A program made the translations under genes and the position numbers. From Shinisaurus crocodilurus (taxonomy: Eukaryota > Chordata > Lepidosauria > Squamata > Shinisauridae): 64,000 bases of DNA. The stretch is from contig CM037883.1 of the NCBI GenBank assembly GCA_021292165.1, positions 5,806,934-5,870,933 on the forward strand, written 5' to 3'. Under the pieces are notes generated by a model. The model had not been told where the DNA came from, made no database searches, and was given only the letters and a program-made list of their open reading frames with translations. How positions within the stretch are numbered: the first letter of the stretch is position 1; each line of letters begins with the position of its first letter. Below are positions 1-9,729 of this stretch, piece after piece.

Positions 1-456
1 CTCATGTTGGAGGCATGAAGGGTGAGAATGGAGGCACTTTAAATTAAACCCTTATTTCCCCCCCCCACTCCCTGATTAATTTGCCCCCGCTGCTGCACTC
101 TCACCCACATGAGTTAATTAGGGGATCCCGAGACCTCCGACAGCATGAGGAATTATAGGAAGAAGCAAAGCAAGAAAGGGGGGGTGGGAAGATTGTGCAT
201 TAGCTACCCAGAAGAGGCAGCTAACATTTAACATTTAACATTTGCAGAGTGGCAACAAAAAATATACCAAAATCTCTGACTCAGTCATGGCGGAGGGGGG
301 TATGAAGGTCTTATGCAACTGATAGAAAGTTGAACCTTGGTACCACCTAATCTGCATTGTTACTAGACAGGGCTGAAGAGAGGATTCATCAAGCTCTTCA
401 CACTTGGCTGGGATCCAAAGAATATGTGCCTGCAGTGGCTTAAGGTTTGCGCACGC

Positions 457-475
457 GCACACACACACACACACA
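457..475. repeat. (AC)n microsatellite
   Basis: A simple AC repeat preceded by GCGCACGCGC. Open frames across it are low-complexity artefacts. Confidence 0.95.
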
Positions 476-885
476 TCGTACAGCGCACTGCTTCTGACAC
501 TGGGCCAGCCCTACTACCGTTAGACAGGATGAGGCTGCCCACCTCAGGTGGCCACTTTGGAGAGGTACCATGAAACAAGAGCAGATTGAGGATTATTTAA
601 TTTACGTACTATTAGATTTTTACCTCCATGGGTTGAGGGGACACGGTTTAGATTTCCTGCCTCAGGTGCCAAAATGTCTCGGGGTCATGGCCCCGGCCTC
701 AGTCTCAGAGAAGGAGGAGGAGGGGCAGCTGGCCGGATCCGCGACTACTGTGCCACCGGCGAGGCTCAGGACCCCAAGCTAGTAGGGTGGCCGTGTGGGC
801 ATTGCCAAAAAAAGAGGAAACACATCACCCAAAAAGTGGACCAAAGAGGATGCCAATTGGCATAACATTTGCTTATGCTAATATA

Positions 886-902
886 TATGTGTGTGTGTAT
901 AA

Positions 903-946
<44 letters not shown>
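886..946. repeat. (TG)n microsatellite
   Basis: A TG repeat interrupted by ATAAATATA, with about 19 uninterrupted TG units from 907. Confidence 0.95.
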
Positions 947-948
<2 letters not shown>

Positions 949-1044
949 ATTCTGTCTAAACATGCATAGGATTGTGCTCTTAGGGTGCAGTCCTACGGCC
1001 CTCCAACCTTCCCTGGGGGGGCCATAGAAGTCAGACTCCCTGCT

Positions 1045-1542
1045 GCGACCTTTAAGAAGGACATAGACAAACTGGAGAGGGTTCAGAGGAGGGCAACAAG
1101 GATGATAAAGGGACTGGAAACAAGGCCCTATGAGGAGAGACTGAAAGAACTGGGCATGTTTAGCCTTCAGAAGAGGAGACTGAGGGGAGATATGATCGCA
1201 CTCTTCCAGTATTTGAAGGGTTGTCACACAGAGGAGGGCCAGGATCTCTTCTCGTTCATCCCAGTTTGCAGGACACGGAATAATGGGCTCAAGTTACAGG
1301 AACCCAAATTCCACCTGAACATCAGGAAAAATTTCCTGACTGTTAGAGCAATAAGACAATGGAACCAATTACCAAGGGAGGTGGTGGTGAGCTCTCCCAC
1401 TCTGGAGGCATTCAAGGTGCAGCTGGACGGCCATCTGTCAGGGATGCTTTGACCTGGATTCCTGCATTGGGCAGGGGGTTGGACTCGATGGCCTTGCAGG
1501 CCCCTTCCAACTCTACTTTTCTATGATTCTATGATTCTATGA
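1045..1542 (+). mobile_element. CR1 LINE, 3'-terminal fragment
   Basis: An open frame (985-1452) encodes the C-terminal end of a CR1 ORF2, including the run KKDIDKLERVQRRATRMIKG and the ending FKVQLDGHLSGML. It is followed by the CR1 3' UTR and the octamer-type tail ATTCTATG repeated at about 1519-1540, which is the CR1 hallmark. The copy is 5'-truncated and agrees closely with the end of the larger CR1 at 10300-12415. Confidence 0.93.
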
Positions 1543-1850
1543 AATCCCTTCCGTGCCGGCTGGCAACCGAAGCCACAAGACCGACTTCAGTTCTGGCACA
1601 AAGGGGGGGCATTCCTGGGGGAGGAGCAGGGCACCGCTGGCTTCTGAGGAATCCTCAGCCTCTCCTCCGCACAAGGAGTGGTAAAACATTTAGATGGCCG
1701 AAATTGGCCGTCTAGATATTTTGAGGGCGAGGGGAGCGCAACGGCCATCCTATCCACCGTGCTCCTCCTGCCCTCAATTGGATGCCCATAATCCTCCAGG
1801 TTCAGAGGGTCACAGGCACCCACAATAGGATGAGGCTGCCCCTGTATTTT
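1543..1850 (+). repeat. GC-rich dispersed repeat (family C), copy 1
   Basis: Shares with 3125-3560, 4766-5370, 9262-9392 and 18000-18340 a GC-rich body around a short palindrome. Here the palindrome is at about 1684-1724, with arms like AAACATTTAGATGGCC and a reverse complement ending in AGATATTTT. Flanking phrases such as CCATAATCCTCCAGGTT also recur. No coding capacity is seen. It is probably a non-autonomous DNA transposon, but no clean target duplication was found. Confidence 0.6.
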
Positions 1851-1861
1851 AAATCTTTGCA

Positions 1862-2042
1862 CCGCTCTTAGGTTTTATTTTGAGTTTTATTTTTATTTTA
1901 TACTTATGTAAACGCTTATTTTATGTAAACGCTTACATTGTTTTTTTTCATGTTGTATTTTATGGTTTGAATTGCTGTGAATCACCTGGAGAGCTTCGGC
2001 TGTTGGGTCATATAGAAATGTAATAAATAAATAGATAAATTT
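1862..2042 (+). mobile_element. L2-type LINE 3' tail
   Basis: An AT-rich stretch ends in ACCTGGAGAGCTTCGGCTG, a short spacer and AAATGTAATAAATAAATAG. This is the same 3' end as the longer L2 copy at 54142-54886. Only the untranslated tail is present. Confidence 0.8.
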
Positions 2043-2244
2043 TGTATGAATATGTGATGTAACACACAACTCCCCACCACCCCCACTGCGCAATCATGAA
2101 GTCACCAGAAAGCAGGATCACGTGGGATCTGATGTTACGGTTCATGTCTTTAGTTCATCGGTCAGCAACCTGTTTTAAAATGCAGGGGGTGGTTGGGTGG
2201 GTTCCCAGTATATTAGGATGGATTTTAGGGAAGAAGGGAAACAT

Positions 2245-2300
2245 AGCTAAAACATAGGAAGCTGCCTTCTGGCAGGTCAGGCTATTTGTCCATCTACGTA
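2245..2300 (-). mobile_element. Fragment of tRNA-headed SINE, 3' end
   Basis: The phrase ACATAGGAAGCTGCCTT and the following GTCCATCTA are the reverse complement of the 3' end of the SINE at 38552-38757. The remainder of the element is not recognisable. Confidence 0.5.
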
Positions 2301-2391
2301 GAGAGAAGGAGAGATAGAATAGACCCAATCCATCTTCTGTTTCCCTGCCTGTGAGCCCAACAAACCTCCAGATCTTCTTCTTTTCTCTTAG

Positions 2392-2537
2392 GCTTCTCAA
2401 AGAGCATCTTGGAGAAAAAATTGTAGAGTTAACTTTAATCTTTGACATCATGAAGGAGGCGGACCTGGCCAACTATACGTGCCACGTCGAAAACAGGAAT
2501 GGGAGGAAACACGCAAGCATCATTCTGCGTAAGAAAG
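2392..2537 (+). CDS. IL1RAPL2: IL1RAPL2 exon: end of third Ig domain
   Basis: This exon encodes the last part of the third extracellular Ig-like domain of a type I membrane receptor of the IL-1 receptor family, a neuronal protein. The acceptor is TTTTCTCTTAG ending at 2391 and the donor is AAAG/GTAGGC at 2538. The exon enters with the last base of a split codon and leaves with one base, which fits the next exon. The 48 full codons include KEHLGEKIVELTL, then DLANYTCHVENRNGRKHAS, with the conserved second Ig cysteine and an N-Y-T glycosylation sequon. I recognise the family from IL1RAPL1 and IL1RAPL2; the closer match is IL1RAPL2 on the strength of the downstream exons. The upstream exons lie outside the window. 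Confidence 0.95.
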
Positions 2538-2800
2538 GTAGGCATCTTTCGCTCCCGTCTTTAGGTTTTTGAATGAGCGATGCAAAAGGTTCTCTCCCTG
2601 CCCATTCCCAGCATATATAAACTAACATCCCTAGTGATTTCTTCTGGAGTTGTGTTGGCTGAGAAAGAAAATACACTAATTTCTGCTATTGTCTCCCTTC
2701 ACACACACACCTGATACCTAGCTTTCCCCCCTCGTCTTCTCCACATATTTTCTATAGGATTGCAGCCATTAAGGACTCAACCCAATGAGGCTGCCTGTAA

Positions 2801-2880
2801 CTAGTGATGTTAACGTACCGGGGGGGGGCTCCCCGCCTCGCCTTTTTGCAGCGCCCCCCCCGGTACGTTAACATCACTAG
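2801..2880. repeat. Short near-perfect hairpin, 27-bp arms
   Basis: CTAGTGATGTTAACGTACCG followed by a G-run at 2801-2828 is answered by its exact reverse complement at 2853-2880, leaving a loop of about 24 bases. It looks like a tiny foldback element or an end of a larger GC-rich unit that continues to about 3125, where CpG density is high. No other copy was seen in the window. Confidence 0.75.
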
Positions 2881-3124
2881 TTTCAGTCCGTGCTGGCCAT
2901 TTTAAGCCCTGTTGCACTGGTTTCTACGGAAAAGACGCCGCGCGGGGTCCCGGCGTGCTGGCACAGGGTCCCGGCACGTCACTTCTGGCCAGCTAGAAGT
3001 GACGCGACGGGACTGTTGCAGCGGGCACAGGCGGCTTGTCGAGGAGAGGTGAGCGGGGCTGGGAGTCCGCCGGTAAGGCCCGCGAGTCTCAGGCAGGCGT
3101 GAGCGGGGCCAATTTCGGCCCGCT

Positions 3125-3560
3125 ACACCCACTCAAGGCGAGCGGTTACATCCCTATTAAGGCCGTAACCCTCCAAACCCAGAGGATTACAGGCATCTTA
3201 TGCATGGTAGGAGGAGCGCGGCGTTGGAGGTCGCCTCCATGCTCCTCCCGCCATGCAAAACACTTAGACAGCGAATTTCGGCCATCTAAGTGTTTGGCCT
3301 TGGAGTGGACGGGAAGGAGTGTGAGGCGCCACCAGGTCCAGGATACCGTATGCCGGCAGAGCCTGTCTCTGCCCTGCCCCGCCCCCCAAAAGCCCACCTT
3401 GGAGCTGCAGCTGGTGCAGTTCTTCCCGAGCCAGCTTTGAGTGTGAGGGCACTCCGAGTTCGGAGACCCAGCTCCAACCTCGGAGCACATTTCGAATTAT
3501 CTCCGAATTATCCTATGGCCGTCTGGACTCTGTCTAGGGGCCATAGGATTGCACTCTTCT
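3125..3560 (-). repeat. GC-rich dispersed repeat (family C), copy 2
   Basis: Reverse-orientation copy of the repeat at 1543-1850. The central palindrome at about 3257-3297 has arms AAACACTTAGACAGCGAA and a near-exact reverse complement. The outer part contains CCTATGGCC and GGCCATAGGATTGCA. No coding is supported; frames through it are GC-rich artefacts. Confidence 0.65.
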
Positions 3561-3565
3561 CCAGC

Positions 3566-3685
3566 TAGGTTTCCTCCAGATGTTTTGTATCACAAGTCCA
3601 CCACCCCTGACCATTGGCCAAACTGGCAGGGATGATGGGAATTGTAGCTGAAAACATATGGAGGGTTGGGGTTGCTGCCTTAAAT
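3566..3685. mobile_element. hAT-like MITE (family H), degenerate
   Basis: Contains CCTCCAGATGTTTTG, then CCTGACCATTGGCCAA and GATGATGGGAATTGTAG, in an imperfect inverted arrangement shared with 6248-6363, 51004-51143 and 52380-52512. It has diverged too far for a clear target duplication. Confidence 0.6.
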
Positions 3686-3689
3686 CATG

Positions 3690-4765
3690 GTTACCCTAGT
3701 CTCCAGTATTCCCCTGACTGAATTCCCCATCCATCCCCTGATGCAGCCAGCGGGTCTTCCTCCTGCCACAGAACATTCCACATCTTTACATCTGCTAAGT
3801 AGCCGCAGCACATCAGACATGTTACAGGATGTATGTGCATTACAAAATGTTGGATCCAATATTAGTCCTACTTTGAGTAGACCCACTGAAATGAATGCAA
3901 CTTGTAGTTGTATTAGACTAACATTGGTTACAAACCTTTACCAGTGAAAACATAAAAGGAGAAAAACCAGGGCTGTGTGACCTTACCATTCAGTTCCTTT
4001 GGATGCTGATAATGGATTTCCTCTAACATGTTAAGCGCTATGCCAAACTTCATTGTATTATTTACTGCTTAAATGGGCATCTGAATGTGTGAATATTTAT
4101 TTCACAAGGCAGCATGGAATTTGTAGTGCTTAGGAATACAGGAACGCCTGGATCATAGTGGTGAATGCATATTCGAGGTTGCACTGCAACATGGGATCCA
4201 TGGTGTTTGTAATGAGGAACCGCTGAATCATGATGACACATGGTCAAAAATATCACAGGAAGGTTGAAGTTTGGTCGCAGCACAAGTTGAGATCCAGGCA
4301 CACCTCGAAAAGGCCGACAGGCGCAGGCCAGCTGAGATATTGGCGCTTCTTTTCCAGCAGTACCTGATCATTTGAGTTCCTTCCAGCAGTTTCAGTCCGT
4401 TGTTACTCATTGAGCTCAGTACTGAGTAACCACGCACACACAGCCCTTTGCTCCCAAAGTCTTATGGCCATAATAAGCTGAATGATTGGATGGCAGTCTT
4501 CTTCCCATTCTGCGCACCACGGTAGATTTCCCTCTCAGCATCTTTCACAGGCTGTTATTTCAATAAAAGCATTGGGTCTGGTCGATTTATAAGAATGATT
4601 TTTTCCACACAGACCCCACTTCTGTGCTGCCTGAACATACTTATTCGCCAGGATCATGCCGAGCTGCTACTTCTGCTACTTCTTGGCAGCAGTTTCGTTC
4701 AATAAATAACAAGGAAGTTAGTCTGGACTTCAATGATGGGAAGAAGAAAATGGGCTTCGGGCGCA
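3690..4765. other. Intron stretch without recognised gene or repeat
   Basis: Composition is moderate and nothing convincing was found on either strand. It is probably unique intronic sequence or old repeats beyond recognition. Confidence 0.5.
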
Positions 4766-5370
4766 ATCCTGTGGCCACTAGACATTGTCTAGGCAGCCCT
4801 AGGATAATTCAGAGTCCCAGCTCCGACCTCAGAAACTCGCTCCAAGGTCAGAGCTGGGCAGGGGAGCCTGGTGCCTCCTGTTTCAGTGGGGATCCTGATC
4901 CATTGCAGGTTTCATTTGGAGCTTCATAGGAGCTATCCATGGTGGCAAAACTATCTTGGAGTTGCAATTCAGCACCATGGATAGCTCCTATAAAGCTCCA
5001 AATGAAGCCTGCAATGGATTTAGGTGCCCCCACTGAAATTGGGGTCACCAGCCTCCTGTGGAGCTGGGACTCTGAACTCAGAGCGCCCTCCCTCCACCCT
5101 CGCAGCTGGCATGGATAGAACTGCACCAGCTGTGGCTCCAAGGTGCGACCTTGGAGATGGGCTTTTGGGGTCAGGGAGGGGAGGGGAGGAGACATATGCA
5201 GTCTCCTGGCAGTGCCTTCACCTCCTCTCCTCACACTCTGGGGCAGAACACTTAGACGGCCGAAATCAGCCATCTAAGTGTTTTTCAGAGCCGGAGAAGG
5301 AGTCCACCTTCACCTCTGTGGTCCCCCCTGCCCTCCGTAGGAGCCAGCCTCACTGGATTGCGCTCCCTGG
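4766..5370 (+). repeat. GC-rich dispersed repeat (family C), copy 3, split by a MITE
   Basis: The body carries the palindrome AACACTTAGACGGC ... GCCATCTAAGTGTT at 5248-5282 and the shared phrase GGAGCTGGGACTCTGAACTC. It is interrupted at 4859-5060 by a MITE with a perfect 8-bp target duplication, so the repeat is older than the MITE. Confidence 0.65.
4859..5060. mobile_element. hAT-like palindromic MITE (family B), 202 bp
   Basis: The element begins CAGGGGAGCCTGGTG and ends CACCAGCCTCCTGTG. Its two halves are near reverse complements, for example GGAGCTATCCATGGTG against CACCATGGATAGCTCC. It is flanked by an exact 8-bp duplication GAGCTGGG at 4851-4858 and 5061-5068, which is the hAT signature. 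Family members are at 25910-26109, 30521-30735 and 34995-35210. Confidence 0.85.
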
Positions 5371-6240
5371 GGCACACGCTACATACATGTAACTGAGCCC
5401 CAAGGTCATTTTTAAAAAACATATTAGAAGCAGCTTCAAGAGAGGAGAATTCGGAGTCGAGAAGCAAGTGAGGAAGGCTGACTGGACACGCTCCGCAGCC
5501 TCCCTTTTCGCCCAATGGGTCTTTCCGCACCCTTTTCTTCCCCAGTGGTTGCGCCCTCCTTCTGCAAGGTTCCAAAAACATGTTTGCTCCAAGAAATGTG
5601 TAATGTGCAGTCAGCCCCTTAAGGGCATTTCCCCTCTAATGCAACAAAGAAACAGAAAAGGGGAAAAAAAAGAAAGAAAGAGATTTTAAGTACTCTATAA
5701 AACAGAACATCTTACAAGAGGAATAACGTGTCTTTCAGTTCAAGAGTACAGCCTGATTTGTTCCTGCAGCTCCTGACAAGTTACACGTTGCAGATTAAAA
5801 GGAAATAAGACATCAGTGTCAGCTTAGCCCTCGTGTCTGAGAATGTCTGCTTCATGCAAGACGGGAGTGAAGCCTATTTTGGGACTTGTTGATATTCAAG
5901 GCAGGGATCTATCTCTTGCATTCTAATCATCTGACGTTCGACTCGGTGCTTATCATGTAACTCTAAAATATTGAAACCACTTTAGTGTTCCAAATAATGT
6001 GTCTCCGTTGGAGGTCGGCTGTCAAAGAACTGTAGTTAGTTCAGCTTTTCCCAACCCGGTGCTCGCTCGATCTGTTGGACTGCAGCTCTTGGGATCCCCC
6101 AGCCAGCCATTCTCCTGCCAGGGCCTAGACTAGAGACAACACACCCACTTCCTGTAGCCCCCTTCTTCCTCGCCCACCTTTCTTAACACTCCCCTCTCCC
6201 TCCCTCCCCCCCCCCCCGGTAGCAGATAGCTCTTTTTGAC
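5371..6240. other. Intron stretch without recognised gene; poly-C run at about 6205-6219
   Basis: No exon or repeat of the families seen elsewhere was recognised except part of a degenerate hAT-like end near 6052. A pyrimidine-rich run followed by about 13 C residues precedes the MITE at 6248. Confidence 0.5.
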
Positions 6241-6247
6241 CTTAAAA

Positions 6248-6363
6248 CAGGGGTAAGCGACCTCGTGCCCTCCGGACTACAACTCCCATAATCCCTGACC
6301 ATTGGCCATGCTGGCTCAGGCTTATGGGAGTTGTAGTCCAGAACACCAGGCTTCCTCCTGCCC
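6248..6363. mobile_element. hAT-like MITE (family H), 116 bp
   Basis: Begins CAGGGGTAAGC and contains the inverted pair GGACTACAACTCCCATAA and TTATGGGAGTTGTAGTCC. An 8-bp duplication CCTTAAAA flanks it at 6240-6247 and 6364-6371. No coding capacity. Confidence 0.75.
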
Positions 6364-6559
6364 CCTTAAAAGCTCTGCAGGTTCTTCCGTGCCTCGATTT
6401 CCTGCCTCTCCTCCTTGTCTCGGAAGAGCAACCTCTCCCTTTGCTTCCTAATATCCCAGTATCTCTTCATCCTGCCCCTGTGAGAGGGTTTTAAATCCAT
6501 CCAAACTAGGCCCAGGTCTTTCCACAGACTTGGATGATCTGTGCACGCTTTCATGCTTC

Positions 6560-7265
6560 TTTTGAATCATAAGAATGTAAGAAGAGCCCTGCTGGGTCAA
6601 ACCAAAGGCCGATGTAGTGTAGCATCTCGTTCTCCACAGTGGTCAACCAGATGTCTATGGCAGGCCCACAAGCAGGACACGGGGGCAATACCCCTCTCCC
6701 ACCATTGCTCCCCAGTAACTGGTGCTCAGAGACACAAGTGGGATGTGCAACAAAATCATCCCCCTGCCTTTCCATTTTTTCCCCTGAACAATTAGGGTGG
6801 GGGCCGCCCCTAAGATGTTGTTTTGTCCTTCTGAAATCTTTTGGGTTTCCCCAAGCTTGTTGATGCCTCCTTCTTGAGTGTGGATGGCGCCTTTTTGACT
6901 GCCTAAGGAGTAGCACTCAGAGAACTGAGCTCCCCATTAGAATCTATGATACTACCACTGAAACTTCAGGTTTCATATAGCAGTGTTCTCCAACCTTGGG
7001 TCCCCAGATGTTTTTGGCCTATAACTCCATGCTGGGAGTTGTAGGCCAAAAACATCTGGGGACCCAAGGTTGGAGAACACTGTCATATAGCCTTTATGAT
7101 AGACCTCTCCTCCATAAATTTGTATAATCCCCTTTTAGAGCCATCTAAACTAGGGATCATCTCTACAATTTGTGGCAGTGGATTGCACAGGTTAAAGATT
7201 GTCTGAAATCGCCCAGTGAAATGTTTTAGTGCAGGGAAAAAAAAAAAGGACAGTGGGTCAGTTCT
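6560..7265 (-). mobile_element. CR1-like LINE 3' region, split by MITE A1
   Basis: Related on the reverse strand to 19480-19975: AGAAGAGCCCTGCTGGGTCA at the left and TCTCCTCCATAAATTTGT on the far side of the MITE at 6981-7082. The match is old and incomplete. The CR1-like assignment rests on the way other copies read on the opposite strand (KLIGGRFRTD-like C-terminus), so the class is moderately certain. Confidence 0.6.
6981..7082. mobile_element. hAT-like hairpin MITE (family A), copy 1, 102 bp
   Basis: Terminal sequence CAGTGTTCTCCAACCTTGGG is matched by its reverse complement at the right end. The whole element is a long hairpin. An exact 8-bp duplication TCATATAG lies at 6973-6980 and 7083-7090. 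It was inserted into the CR1-like fragment around it. Confidence 0.93.
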
Positions 7266-7317
7266 GCAGCTGTGCTCCAAAAAACCACTTATATCTACCA
7301 GAAAAAAAAGTTAACAT

Positions 7318-7408
7318 AGGAGGAGGAGGAGGAGGAGGAGGAGGAGGAGGAGGAGGAGGAGGAGGATTTTCATTTCCATTAAAATAATAATAATAATAAT
7401 AATAATAG
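7318..7408. repeat. (AGG)n then (AAT)n microsatellites
   Basis: About 16 AGG units at 7318-7366 are followed by about eight AAT units at 7384-7408. The AAT block is the 3' simple tail of the reverse-strand L2 that follows. Confidence 0.95.
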
Positions 7409-7800
7409 CCAAAGTTCCAACAGCCAAAGCTAATAATAGCCAAAGCTCCAACAGCCAAAGCTCTCTGGGCAGTTTACAACAATTCATAGAATACAATGAA
7501 TACAGTACAAAATGCAAATACAATAAAAATTTCACTGCAAAGATTTAAAAACTGGATTTAAACCATTTAAACAACTAAAACAAGTTAATACAACTAATGT
7601 TAAAAGCAGCTGACATAAGTGTCCGTTGTCCCCATGTGCTATTAAGAGCCATTAGATGCCATTCAATGCCTTGGCATAGAGGGCATTCTTAACCTGGTGC
7701 TGAAAGGATAACAGAGTTGGCACCAGGTGGGCCTCACTCAGTGGGGAGATCATTCCATAATTGGGGGGCCGCCACTGAGAAGGCCCTCTTCCTTTACATC
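7384..7800 (-). mobile_element. L2-type LINE 3' end
   Basis: Reads on the reverse strand as an L2 end: GCCACTGAGAAGGCCCTCTT in + orientation corresponds to the conserved RRAF segment of the ORF2 C-terminus, and AGCCAAAGCTCTCTGGGCAG to the 3' UTR. Its tail is the AAT block at 7384-7408. Related copies lie at 22648-22990 and 54887-55075. Confidence 0.8.
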
Positions 7801-9261
7801 TCTTCAGGGCTTTTCGAAGATATTTTGCTGCCCGATGCAAATGACAAAATGGCGTACCCTCCACAGTCCACACACAGAAGCTGGCTGGACTGGAATTTGA
7901 AACTTATTTCAGCACTGGCAGTGGGATAAAGCCCTCCACCACAGCAGGGACAGCAGGCTAGTTTAGGGGGCCCAGGACAGGATGTGTGGTATACACCGCA
8001 ATGTCCTCCAACAGAGGGGAACAGCTGAAAAGTTCATGAAGAACAGCTGGAAGGCTGCCAGTGTGGGGGGGGCAGCATCTGCCACCTGAAACAGTCACTC
8101 TCCCTAGTGGTAGGGCCAGATCTGCATCGCTTTGTTCTGTTCTTCTCTGATGCCATAATCTTTTGGTAGAGAACGAGGGAACAGTTTCTGATTGTTAATT
8201 ATGAGAGCCACAGATCCGCAAGATGAAAAGTTGACTTCTGAACTGGAACGACGGACGGTCCTTCTGTGTAAACTTCAAAGCGACGTTGATGATATATATA
8301 TATATAAACTCATCTCACCATCTAAGTTTGGGGAAGCTTTATGCTACCTCCGCTTTTCATTCTTTACATCACCAGTGTTTTATGTCTCCCCCCACCCCTG
8401 CCCATGCTTATTTATCATGGCAATAAAATATCTGCACTGACACAGGGTGTAACTTAATACATCTTCTCCAAGTCTCTCTCATAGTATTCGATTGACTTCT
8501 TGTGAGTTTTAATGGGCAGATGAACTGGAAAGCAAGGTTAAGAGCTTCAGGTGCTTGCACTGTATCGGAAACGGCATTTCAATCTGTTAACGAGGGCCTC
8601 CCAGTGGTGTCGAGTTATGAGTATAATGAATCATCTCAACTTTCGGCACTCAGAGTTTGCTGGAGCTGAGATGAACTGGAAGACAGTTTTGTGAACATTT
8701 CCATGACCACACCCGTATCCACCCCACTATTTGTGGTTTTACAGGAGCACTCAAAAAGGTACAAAAGCATTCATTGGGGCGGGGGGGCGGGAGGGAAGAT
8801 GTCCCTTCTGTTTCAGTAGCTGGGCTAACACTGGGATTTGCTGCGCTGCGCTGTGAAAATGAACTACTGCAATGCAGCATGCCCAAAGAGAGAGCATAGG
8901 CCATGCACACTGAAATGTGTATCCAAAGGTGGGTCTTGTCTATTGTTATGGCCGTATAGATGTCCATCATGGAATGCACATTCAAGCATGCTTCCCTTTG
9001 CTCTCGGTGCGTTTAACACTGGCTTGTTCGTTTGTTTATTGGAAACATTTATACTGTATCCCACCTTTCCAAAAGGTTCAAGTCAGCTAACGAAGAATTT
9101 AAAAACCAAATAGATTGATTTTTTTTTTTTTTTTAAAAATACAATTAAGATACTGTAAAACACTAAAACATCATTACTTCAAAGAAGAAACAGAGCTGCA
9201 AAAATCAGAAAAATAAAACCATAAAAACAGCAGTAAAAACCTGTCAACTAAAGTTCACAGG
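7801..9261. other. Intron stretch without recognised gene
   Basis: Only an old LINE-like tail at about 9030-9240 (ACTGTATCCCACCTTTCCAA, followed by an A-rich region) was recognised. The rest appears unique or too diverged. Confidence 0.5.
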
Positions 9262-9392
9262 GAGAGCAATCCTAGGGGTCATAGGATTCTTCGGATTCCC
9301 AGATCCAAGGTCGGAAAAAAGAGCTCCACCCTCGAAGCTGGGGATCTGTTCTCAGATCACCCTCCCCCCACCCTTGCAGCCAGCATGGAAAT
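9262..9392 (+). repeat. GC-rich dispersed repeat (family C), fragment
   Basis: Contains GGTCATAGGATTCTTCGG, GATCCAAGGTCGGAAAAA and CACCCTTGCAGCCAGCATGG, shared with the copies near 4800-5120 and 18040. The central palindrome is missing. Confidence 0.5.
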
Positions 9393-9402
9393 AGATGATA
9401 TA

Positions 9403-9444
<42 letters not shown>

Positions 9445-9509
9445 ACAGATGATGGTATGGATGTTATTGTTGGGATATAGATGATGATGAGAATGTTATT
9501 GTTGTTCAT

Positions 9510-9541
<32 letters not shown>

Positions 9542-9542
9542 C
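9391..9542. repeat. (GAT)n and (AAC)n microsatellites just before an exon
   Basis: A GAT block at about 9396-9444 and an AAC block at 9508-9542 lie 43 bases before the acceptor of the transmembrane exon. Their closeness to the polypyrimidine tract is notable but does not disturb it. Confidence 0.95.
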
Positions 9543-9585
9543 GTTGCATTGTCTAGCCCATCCATCTTTTCTTGTTTTATTCTAG

Positions 9586-9729
9586 ACCTGATCTCCAAAA
9601 TTGAACTTGCCGGAGGTTTGGGAGCTATCCTTCTCTTGCTTGTTTTACTTATAACTATCTACAAATGCTACAACATAGAGCTGATGCTGTGTTACAGACA
9701 AACCTTTGGAGGTGATGAAGCAATGGACG
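9586..9729 (+). CDS. IL1RAPL2: IL1RAPL2 exon: transmembrane segment
   Basis: The acceptor TTTTATTCTAG ends at 9585 and the donor GACG/GTAAGT begins at 9730. At 144 bp it is exactly 48 codons in phase 1 at both ends, so it joins its neighbours in frame. It encodes the juxtamembrane stretch ISKIELAGG, the membrane-spanning run [19 protein letters not shown] and the start of the cytoplasmic region with [14 protein letters not shown]. The sequence closely follows remembered human IL1RAPL2 and IL1RAPL1. The membrane helix anchors the receptor in the neuronal plasma membrane, with the C-terminal TIR domain inside. Confidence 0.96.

Larger units (their letters stand above)
1..2391 (+). other. IL1RAPL2: IL1RAPL2 intron upstream of the first visible exon
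   Basis: No coding sequence was recognised before the exon at 2392. The stretch holds two dinucleotide repeats, a CR1 3' end, a copy of the GC-rich dispersed repeat and an L2 tail, listed separately. About 490-780 resembles relics of a DNA transposon whose end reads GGGCCAGCCCT and recurs near 13746 and 52985. The intron assignment is inferred from the splice acceptor at 2390-2391. Confidence 0.7.

Noticed and set aside
7258..7458. Proline-rich small protein on the reverse strand
   Set aside because: The frame is a translation of the AGG microsatellite and its neighbours.
9396..9542. CRISPR-like spaced repeats
   Set aside because: These are plain trinucleotide microsatellites without spacers; the genome is eukaryotic.
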